From contig JABURU010000194.1 of NCBI GenBank assembly GCA_014762485.1, positions 1 to 13,525 on the forward strand: a stretch of 13,525 nt of DNA. Direction: 5' to 3'. Positions 7,609 to 13,525 of the stretch are shown here, one piece after another. Each line of letters starts with the position of its first letter. Within the stretch, counting starts at the first letter, position 1. The translations under genes and the position numbers were made by a program. This DNA is from Gammaproteobacteria bacterium (lineage in GTDB: Bacteria > Pseudomonadota > Gammaproteobacteria > Thiohalospirales > Thiohalospiraceae). The notes below the pieces were generated by a model that was not told the origin of the DNA, did not search any database, and saw nothing but the letters and a program-made list of their open reading frames with translations.

Positions 7609-9462
7609 TCAGGAAATCTTGATGCCGTTTGCCAGCTGTGGACGGCCATAGTAGTAACCTTGTCCCCAGTTGATACCGATATCTTTCAGTATCTCTGCGG
7701 TCTCGGTATTCTCAATGTACTCGGCGATGGTGATGATATCTAACTGGTTTGCGGTGTCCTGTATACCCTGTATCACGGCACGGGCTCGCGGATCCGGCAG
7801 GCGGCGGACCAGCTCTCCATCTATCTTGATGATGCTAATGGGAAGATCGACAAGGTATTGATAGGAGGAGTAGCCGCTACCAAAGTCATCCAGCGCCAGG
7901 CTGAAACCAAACTCAAGGAAGGGCGCTAACAGCTCTTTGACGGAGGTCATATCATCAAGCAGTTCACGTTCGGTGATCTCGATGATCATGGGTTTCATGT
8001 CTCCAATGAGTGTGGAGCAGGCATTACAGCTTTGTCGCGCCTCTAAAAGAAGCTCATCAACCAGTTCTTTATGGCGTAGCAGATCCGCTGATATGTTAAT
8101 GAAGTGCTTTAATTGGTTGGTACCGGTAGTCAGGCCGGTCACACAGTGGCGAAATGCCTGCCGGATGATGGCCGAATCGATTCGATGGATGATCTGCAGG
8201 CGACTAGCTGCTTCAATAAAATGCCCGGCGTCGATGATTTGCCCATTTTCATCTATTATCCTCGCCAGAGTTTCCTCGGCGACTACCTCACCTGTCTGTA
8301 TATCGACGATGGGCTGAAAAGCCGGAATAACGCGCTCATCGCGTAATGCCTGATCCAGCTGATTTCCTATCGCATGGATACGTAAGTAGTCACCGCGCGC
8401 ACCTACGGTACGGTTGCGGCCTTCGTATTTGGCTTGATATAAAGCGGCATCGGCTGAGGCAAGCAAGGTATCCAGTTTGTCTGCATCCGTTGGATAGGTT
8501 GCATAGCCGAAACTGGCGGTGACATAGATCTGTCGGCTCTCATACTGGATGGGGCTCGCTTCCAGTACCTTGCGCATGCGCTCGGCAAATAGTCCGGCAC
8601 CCTGATGATCGGTCTCCGGCAGGATGCAAAGAAACTCTTCCCCACCCCAGCGGCCAAGGATATCTTCGTCACGTACACTGTCCGCCAGTATGTCGGTCAT
8701 CTGGTTGAGTACTTTGTCTCCGGCCTTATGTCCGAGGCCATCATTAATCAACTTAAAGCGATCCAGGTCAAACAGGATGATACTAAATTCTTTGTTATAC
8801 CGTTTAGCCAGAGACATGGTCGCCTTCAGCCGCTCCTGCAGACCGCGGCGATTAAAGATATTGGTCAACTGATCATGGCTAGCCATATATGAAAGGCTGT
8901 TCATTAATGTCGCCTGTTCCATCGCGGCCTCGACGACATGGGCAAACGCAATATATAGATCCAGTCCAATATTATTGAAGTAATCGTGCTGGTCGGCGTA
9001 GATAGCTACCATGGCTTCATAATTGGAGTCTTGATTTCCAATCGGCAGGCAGAGGGTAGAGTGTAACTGGTGCTTTAGAGCCTCGGCTCGGATGTCGCTA
9101 AATACATCGTCAGTAATGATATTGCCGATAACCGGTTGCCACTGTGTGATCGATTTGCGTAAAGGACCATGGGTCTGATCACTGGTAAAAATCAGGTTGT
9201 AGGCATAGTCGCTGGCCGGGCCGGCTGCATAACTAGGCTTGAGTGTCGCATTGCTGAGGTTTCCATGTATCATCCAGGCAAGACGAATGTGCTCAGAAGC
9301 CTCCGCCAGTGAGTGACACATATTTTTCAGGATATCTCGAGGGGTGTCACCTTGTGCCAGTGACGCCGTAGCTTTTAGCAGGGCATGTCCGAGGGTATCC
9401 CGTTCCTTTAGTATGTCCAGTGAAGTGTTATTTAGAACCTCACCGGCTGATGTGCTTGCCAT
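7609..9462 (-). CDS. GAF-GGDEF-EAL cyclic-di-GMP signalling protein
   Basis: 617 residues, with no signal peptide or clear membrane segment, so cytoplasmic. The N-terminal part (about 25-185) looks like a GAF sensor domain. The diguanylate cyclase domain (about 190-355) has an intact GGEEF (273-277) and, five residues before it, an RDED inhibitory site (264-267). The EAL domain (about 365-612) carries ETL (397-399) instead of EAL but keeps the metal-binding Glu397, FINIS, IEITE, the DDFGSGYSS loop, IKID and AEYIE, so phosphodiesterase activity is plausible. Both activities may be present; which dominates cannot be told. No good Shine-Dalgarno precedes the ATG. A minus-strand TATAAT at 9501-9496 is a possible -10. 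proS follows on the same strand. Confidence 0.93.
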   Translation of the reverse strand: MASTSAGEVLNNTSLDILKERDTLGHALLKATASLAQGDTPRDILKNMCHSLAEASEHIRLAWMIHGNLSNATLKPSYAAGPASDYAYNLIFTSDQTHGPLRKSITQWQPVIGNIITDDVFSDIRAEALKHQLHSTLCLPIGNQDSNYEAMVAIYADQHDYFNNIGLDLYIAFAHVVEAAMEQATLMNSLSYMASHDQLTNIFNRRGLQERLKATMSLAKRYNKEFSIILFDLDRFKLINDGLGHKAGDKVLNQMTDILADSVRDEDILGRWGGEEFLCILPETDHQGAGLFAERMRKVLEASPIQYESRQIYVTASFGYATYPTDADKLDTLLASADAALYQAKYEGRNRTVGARGDYLRIHAIGNQLDQALRDERVIPAFQPIVDIQTGEVVAEETLARIIDENGQIIDAGHFIEAASRLQIIHRIDSAIIRQAFRHCVTGLTTGTNQLKHFINISADLLRHKELVDELLLEARQSCNACSTLIGDMKPMIIEITERELLDDMTSVKELLAPFLEFGFSLALDDFGSGYSSYQYLVDLPISIIKIDGELVRRLPDPRARAVIQGIQDTANQLDIITIAEYIENTETAEILKDIGINWGQGYYYGRPQLANGIKIS

Positions 9463-9495
9463 AAAAAAATATATTAAGTCTTATTGTGGTTATAA

Positions 9496-9501
9496 ATTAT
9501 A
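9496..9501 (-). promoter_or_regulatory. Possible -10 box of the GGDEF/EAL gene
   Basis: TATAAT read on the minus strand, 34 bp before the start codon at 9462. No matching -35 element is seen at the usual spacing, so this is only a candidate. Confidence 0.3.
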
Positions 9502-9662
9502 CAGCAGTTTAATCTTTTCTAAGTAATAAATAGCACCCTGAGGGAAAGGTTTTTCTAGCCACCTATTCATCCGCGTGCGATATGTCGCTAAATTCGATAT
9601 TTTTACACAGGATAGCCGGAGGGAGGGCTGAAGCAGGTCATACTCGTCACTAGGTGCAAGAT

Positions 9663-9690
9663 GATGCCCGCCTCAATCAAGCAGGGCATC
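9663..9690 (-). terminator. Possible weak terminator after the DUF3579 gene
   Basis: GATGCCC (9663-9669) and GGGCATC (9684-9690) form a perfect 7-bp inverted repeat with a 14-nt loop, 21 bp past the DUF3579 stop codon. No T tract follows on the minus strand, so it may be a stabilising or rho-assisted hairpin. Otherwise the 249 bp between 9462 and 9712 show no gene. Confidence 0.3.
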
Positions 9691-9711
9691 CGGTATCAGT
9701 CGAGTTTAAAC

Positions 9712-10038
9712 CTACAGACTATCGATAATATTCAGGTCGTTGTCCTGCGCGAATTCCATTACCTGCGCATATATGTCTGGTGCTTCCAGCTTCAGTTGAC
9801 TACTCATCTGTATGCACTTTATACCATTTCGTACGACGGGATAGAGCAGTGCCGAATATTGTAGCCGACCACCCACAAAGCTTGCGTGCAGAGAGCTCAA
9901 TCGTTCTGCCCAGTCACTAGGGCGAAAGCGTTTGCCAGCCTTGTTTATGCCCTGGATCAGACAGGCTTTGTGAGGTTCGTGGGCAGGCGTAGCCATAGAA
10001 TAATCAACAAACTCTTTTAACGACGCTGGCTGGTTCAT
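9712..10038 (-). CDS. DUF3579 domain-containing protein
   Basis: 108 residues, small, soluble, with no signal peptide. The order of conserved pieces is that of DUF3579, known from beta- and gammaproteobacteria: IQGINKAGKRFRPSDWAERL (about 28-47), then GGRLQYSALLYPVVRNGIKCI, and a C-terminal segment ending FAQDNDLNII. The family has no established function. GAGG sits 8 nt before the ATG. It is transcribed alone, divergently from ilvB, from the promoter at 10107-10135, and its leader holds two palindromes that suggest regulation. Confidence 0.85.
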   Translation of the reverse strand: MNQPASLKEFVDYSMATPAHEPHKACLIQGINKAGKRFRPSDWAERLSSLHASFVGGRLQYSALLYPVVRNGIKCIQMSSQLKLEAPDIYAQVMEFAQDNDLNIIDSL

Positions 10039-10053
10039 CTCTTCTACCTCGTT

Positions 10054-10086
10054 ATATCCCTATAGGGATATGCTTAAAATTTAAGC
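10054..10086. repeat. Two abutting palindromes in the DUF3579 leader
   Basis: ATATCCCTATAGGGATAT (10054-10071) is a perfect 18-bp palindrome. It touches GCTTAAA-A-TTTAAGC (10072-10086), a 7-bp inverted repeat with one central base. Both lie between the predicted DUF3579 transcription start (about 10100) and its ribosome binding site. They can be protein-binding operators, or RNA hairpins (the first with a UAUA loop) that affect translation or message stability. Confidence 0.7.
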
Positions 10087-10106
10087 AGCCGATTCTACAG
10101 TAAATA

Positions 10107-10135
10107 ATTATATATGTGTATTGGAATCTGGTTAA
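10107..10135 (-). promoter_or_regulatory. Sigma70-type promoter of the DUF3579 gene
   Basis: Read on the minus strand: TTAACC (10135-10130, 4 of 6 to the -35 consensus), a 17-bp spacer, and TATAAT (10112-10107, perfect -10). Transcription would start near 10100, leaving a leader of about 60 nt. Confidence 0.6.
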
Positions 10136-10193
10136 TTATTGAGCAGTGCTGGTTTTTTATAACCTGTTGTTATTATTGGTTTTTGTTAGGTTT

Positions 10194-10223
10194 TTGGAAA
10201 AATATTTTGTATGGTGATATAAA
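10194..10223 (+). promoter_or_regulatory. Candidate sigma70 promoter for ilvBHC
   Basis: TTGGAA (10194-10199, 4 of 6), an 18-bp spacer, and TATAAA (10218-10223, 5 of 6). Transcription would start near 10230, giving a leader of about 270 nt that contains the hairpin at 10454-10478. Other weak boxes exist, for example TTGACC at 10400-10405, but that one would start transcription only about 20 nt before the hairpin. Confidence 0.4.
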
Positions 10224-10301
10224 TTTATTTTGATATTACCTAGGACATGCTTGTTAATCGGTCATGAGTAAAGTCCGGAAAGTGTAGTCGTCAGGCGAGG
10301 C

Positions 10302-10364
10302 ATGGTCTGGGTAATCTGTAAGGTCGTTTCACCTGATGATAATTTATCGAGGTATTTGATTTAA
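10302..10364 (+). CDS. Possible ilv leader peptide (20 codons)
   Basis: ATG at 10302 opens 20 codons ending TAA at 10364, with AGGCGAGG just upstream. The product begins MVWVICKVVSP and ends NLSRYLI. Eight of 20 residues are Val, Ile or Leu, five of them in the first nine positions, as might suit control by charged branched-chain tRNAs. The run is not as extreme as in the E. coli ilv leaders, and about 90 nt separate it from the terminator hairpin, so it may be chance. Its AAG-GTC codons lie in TAAGGTC (10319-10325), which can pair with GACCTTA at 10402-10408. Confidence 0.25.
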   Translation: MVWVICKVVSPDDNLSRYLI

Positions 10365-10453
10365 AGTGGTGTAATTTGCCCGCAATTCAGGCTCAATCCT
10401 TGACCTTAATAAGTAATATCAGTAAGTTTGAAAGTTCACATAAGAATTCATAC

Positions 10454-10478
10454 AACGCCCGCGATCACGGGCGTTTTT
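10454..10478 (+). terminator. Intrinsic terminator in the ilvB leader, probable attenuator
   Basis: AACGCCCG (10454-10461), loop CGATCA, CGGGCGTT (10468-10475), then further T residues to 10478. It lies 20 bp before the ilvB GTG and just before its AGGAGA ribosome binding site (10485-10490). No plus-strand gene lies upstream for about 450 bp, because the neighbour is divergent, so a terminator here makes sense mainly as a conditional stop for the ilv operon. A second GCCCGC at 10378-10383 could compete for the 3' arm. The rest of 10039-10498 is AT-rich and otherwise without genes. Confidence 0.75.
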
Positions 10479-10498
10479 ATCTTTAGGAGACCCTGCAA

Positions 10499-12217
10499 GT
10501 GGAACTCAGCGGAGCCGAGATTCTGGTACGCTTCCTCAAGGACGAAGGTGTTGAGCACATCTTCGGTTATCCTGGTGGAGCCGTTCTCCATATCTACGAT
10601 GCACTTTATACCCAGGACGATGTAAAACACATATTGGTGCGCCATGAGCAGGGGGCAACCCATGCTGCGGATGGTTATGCCCGTGCTACCGGTAAGCCTG
10701 GCGTGGTCTTGGTGACTTCCGGACCTGGTGCCACCAATGCCATTACCGGTATTGCCACGGCCTATATGGATTCTATTCCTATGGTGGTGATCACCGGCCA
10801 GGTACCTACCGCCGTGATCGGATCGGATGCCTTTCAGGAAGTCGACTCCATTGGTATTACGCGTCCCTGTGTTAAACACAACTTCCTGGTAAAGAGCGTT
10901 GACGAGATGGCGGAGACGCTGAAAAAGGCGTTCTATGTTGCAACCACAGGTCGTCCTGGACCCGTCGTGGTAGATATTCCCAAGGACATCACCGATCCAA
11001 ACGTGAAAGTGCCTTATACTTATCCTGAAACCATCGATATGCGTTCGTATAATCCGGTGATGAAAGGTCATAGCGGGCAAATCAAGAAGGCCGTGGATAT
11101 GATTCTTGAGGCCAAGCGTCCTATGATCTACACCGGTGGTGGTGTGGTGCTAGGTAATGCCTCTGAGCAGTTAACTGAGTTTACTCGCACACTGGGTTAT
11201 CCGATTACGCAAACCTTGATGGGTCTGGGATCCTACCCGGCGACCGACAAGCAATTCATCGGTATGCTGGGGATGCATGGTACATACGAAGCTAATATGG
11301 CGATGCATGAGTGCGATACCTTGATTGCCATCGGTGCCCGGTTTGATGACCGGGTCACGGGTAAGATTGCCGAGTTCTGCCCCAATGCCAAGATCGTACA
11401 TGTGGACATTGACCCGGCCTCTATCTCCAAAACCGTAAAGGTAGATATACCTATTGTGGGGGATGTCGCAACGGTACTGGATGAGATGCTGCAGATATTG
11501 AAGTCCAGTAAGACCAGGCCTGATGCCGCTGCCCTGGCGAACTGGTGGGAGAATATCGAGAAATGGCGCGGAGAAAACTGCCTGCGTTATGACCGCAACA
11601 GCGCTTTGATTAAGCCACAGTACGTGGTGGAAAAGCTGTGGGAAGTTACCAACGGTGATGCCATAGTGGCCTCGGACGTAGGGCAGCACCAGATGTTTGC
11701 CGCCCAGTATTACAAGTTTGATAAGCCGAACAAGTGGCTCAACTCGGGTGGTCTCGGAACCATGGGCTTTGGCCTGCCTGCGGGCATGGGAGCCAAGCTG
11801 GCCTATCCTGATCAGGACGTGGCGGTGGTCACTGGTGAAGCCTCCATTCAGATGTGTATACAGGAGCTGGGTACCGCGACACAATATGACCTGCCGGTGA
11901 AGGTGATAAACCTGAATAAGCGTTACATGGGCATGGTGCGCCAGTGGCAGGAGTTCTTCTACGAGAGTCGTTATTCGCACTCTTACATGGATGCGATTCC
12001 CGACTTCGTCCAACTGGCCGAATCTTATGGCCATGTCGGCATGCGTATTGAAAAGCCGGAAGACGTGGAAGGCGCTCTGAAAGAGGCCTTTGCGATGAAG
12101 GACCGCCTGGTATTCATGGACTTCATCACCGACCAGGAAGAGAACGTCTACCCGATGGTTGCGGCCGGTAAAGGGCATCATGAAATGCACCTGGCATCGG
12201 ACAGGGAGCTGGCATAA
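10499..12217 (+). CDS. ilvB: Acetolactate (acetohydroxyacid) synthase, large catalytic subunit
   Basis: 572 residues from GTG at 10499, with AGGAGA 8 nt upstream; the product begins MELSGAEILVRFLKDEGV, as do IlvI/IlvB enzymes. It is a ThDP-, Mg- and FAD-dependent enzyme that condenses pyruvate with pyruvate or 2-oxobutyrate, the first common step to valine, leucine and isoleucine. The N-terminal ThDP domain has GYPGGAVLHIYDAL and catalytic Glu50 in RHEQGATHAADGYARA. The central domain runs about 190-340. The C-terminal ThDP domain has GEASIQMCIQEL (Glu447 in the GDG-type motif) and then NLNKRYMGMVRQWQEFFY. Lys474 stands where nearly all relatives have the second Asn of the Mg-binding NN. The stop overlaps the ilvH start by 1 bp. 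It could equally be named ilvI. Confidence 0.97.
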   Translation: MELSGAEILVRFLKDEGVEHIFGYPGGAVLHIYDALYTQDDVKHILVRHEQGATHAADGYARATGKPGVVLVTSGPGATNAITGIATAYMDSIPMVVITGQVPTAVIGSDAFQEVDSIGITRPCVKHNFLVKSVDEMAETLKKAFYVATTGRPGPVVVDIPKDITDPNVKVPYTYPETIDMRSYNPVMKGHSGQIKKAVDMILEAKRPMIYTGGGVVLGNASEQLTEFTRTLGYPITQTLMGLGSYPATDKQFIGMLGMHGTYEANMAMHECDTLIAIGARFDDRVTGKIAEFCPNAKIVHVDIDPASISKTVKVDIPIVGDVATVLDEMLQILKSSKTRPDAAALANWWENIEKWRGENCLRYDRNSALIKPQYVVEKLWEVTNGDAIVASDVGQHQMFAAQYYKFDKPNKWLNSGGLGTMGFGLPAGMGAKLAYPDQDVAVVTGEASIQMCIQELGTATQYDLPVKVINLNKRYMGMVRQWQEFFYESRYSHSYMDAIPDFVQLAESYGHVGMRIEKPEDVEGALKEAFAMKDRLVFMDFITDQEENVYPMVAAGKGHHEMHLASDRELA

Positions 12218-12711
12218 TGAAGCATATCATTTCCCTGTTACTTGAAAATGAGTCTGGTGCCCTGTCACGCGTTGCGGGACTGTTTTCTGCCCGTGGATAT
12301 AATATTGAGTCATTGACGGTCGCCCCGACCGAGGATGAAACCTTATCGCGTATGACCATTGTGACTACCGGCTCGGATGAGATCATCGAGCAGATCACCA
12401 AGCAGCTGAACAAGCTGGTGGACGTGGTTAAGTTAATTGATTTAACAGAAGGCGCTCACATCGAGCGTGAAATGATGTTGATCAAGGTTGCGACCGATGG
12501 TGCTGAGCAACGAGGAGAAATTAAGCGACTGGCTGATATCTTCCGCGGTGGCATCGTTGATGTAACCGATGCTTCTTATACGATACAGCTAACCGGCGAC
12601 AGCGATAAGCTGGATGCCTTTATTAGTGCTGTATCAAACATGAATATCCTGGAGACTGTGCGCTCTGGCGTCCTGGGAATTTCCCGAGGCGAAAAAGGAT
12701 TACACCTGTAA
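12217..12711 (+). CDS. ilvH: Acetolactate synthase, small regulatory subunit
   Basis: 164 residues, against 163 in E. coli IlvH. The N-terminal ACT domain (about 1-76) begins MKHIISLLLENESGALSRVA, followed by LFSARGYNIESLTVAPTED, the valine-binding and catalytic-activation face. The C-terminal domain (about 80-164) holds IEREMMLIKVAT, FRGGIVDVTDASYTIQLTGD and the ending SRGEKGL. It activates IlvB and confers feedback inhibition by valine. TAATG joins the IlvB stop and IlvH start, so translation is probably coupled, as expected for subunits of one enzyme. The symbol ilvN is used for the same role in some genomes. Confidence 0.96.
   Translation: MKHIISLLLENESGALSRVAGLFSARGYNIESLTVAPTEDETLSRMTIVTTGSDEIIEQITKQLNKLVDVVKLIDLTEGAHIEREMMLIKVATDGAEQRGEIKRLADIFRGGIVDVTDASYTIQLTGDSDKLDAFISAVSNMNILETVRSGVLGISRGEKGLHL

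Positions 12712-13525
<814 letters not shown>

Noticed and set aside
7609..9462. EAL domain dismissed as degenerate because EAL reads ETL
   Set aside because: The metal-binding Glu and the other catalytic motifs (NIS, EITE, DDFGSGYSS, KID, AEYIE) are kept, so loss of activity cannot be claimed.
10428..10625. TTG-started frame over the ilvB leader terminator as a leader peptide
   Set aside because: It runs on into ilvB in another frame, lacks enrichment for branched-chain residues and has no ribosome binding site.
10448..11080. Open frame on the minus strand (210 codons) opposite the start of ilvB
   Set aside because: Composition rich in His, Arg, Gly and Ile mirrors the opposite strand; it runs through the ilvB leader terminator and has no recognisable domain.
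11171..12190. Long open frame on the minus strand (339 codons) opposite ilvB
   Set aside because: It is a shadow of the ilvB codon pattern, with a His/Arg-rich composition unlike a real protein and no ribosome binding site or homology I recognise.

Overview
The window reads as chromosomal DNA of a gammaproteobacterium. The ProRS is of the E. coli type with an editing insert. ilvB-ilvH-ilvC lie in the usual proteobacterial order. The DUF3579, YqhA and LysM-lipoprotein families also fit, as does the arsC-like/wrbA-like pair. The IlvB C-terminus has a beta/gammaproteobacterial flavour. There are no transposases, phage genes, CRISPR arrays, tRNAs or rRNAs, and the content looks like core genome. 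The genus cannot be named from this alone.

Layout. (1) 1-437, minus strand: an ArsC/YfgD-like reductase followed 1 bp later by the N-terminus of a WrbA-like flavodoxin, cut by the window edge. (2) 614-1048, plus: a LysM lipoprotein closed by a clear intrinsic terminator. (3) 1154-5194, plus: a YqhA-family membrane protein, a TlpA-like thioredoxin, a SoxW-like thioredoxin, a TolC-family outer-membrane channel, a secreted HlyD/RND-type adaptor and an acylphosphatase. The spacing from 1750 onward is tight enough for one transcript. (4) 5224-9462, minus: a GAF-GGDEF-EAL protein, proS and a small lytic transglycosylase. proS and the transglycosylase are 9 bp apart. (5) 9712-10038, minus: a DUF3579 protein with a good sigma70 promoter and two abutting palindromes in its leader. 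(6) 10499 to the right edge, plus: ilvB (GTG start), ilvH (1-bp overlap) and ilvC (cut by the edge). A rho-independent hairpin lies 20 bp before the ilvB start, with no plus-strand gene upstream of it, which suggests attenuation.

How the genes work together. IlvB/IlvH (acetohydroxyacid synthase) and IlvC (ketol-acid reductoisomerase) are consecutive steps of valine, leucine and isoleucine synthesis. The two periplasmic thioredoxin-fold proteins sit directly before a TolC-adaptor pair that lacks any inner-membrane pump gene; a joint role is inference only. I found no convincing new system. The points most worth checking are the ilvB leader, a Lys in place of the expected second Asn of the ThDP/Mg motif of IlvB, the pump-less thioredoxin/TolC/adaptor cluster, and the DUF3579 leader palindromes.
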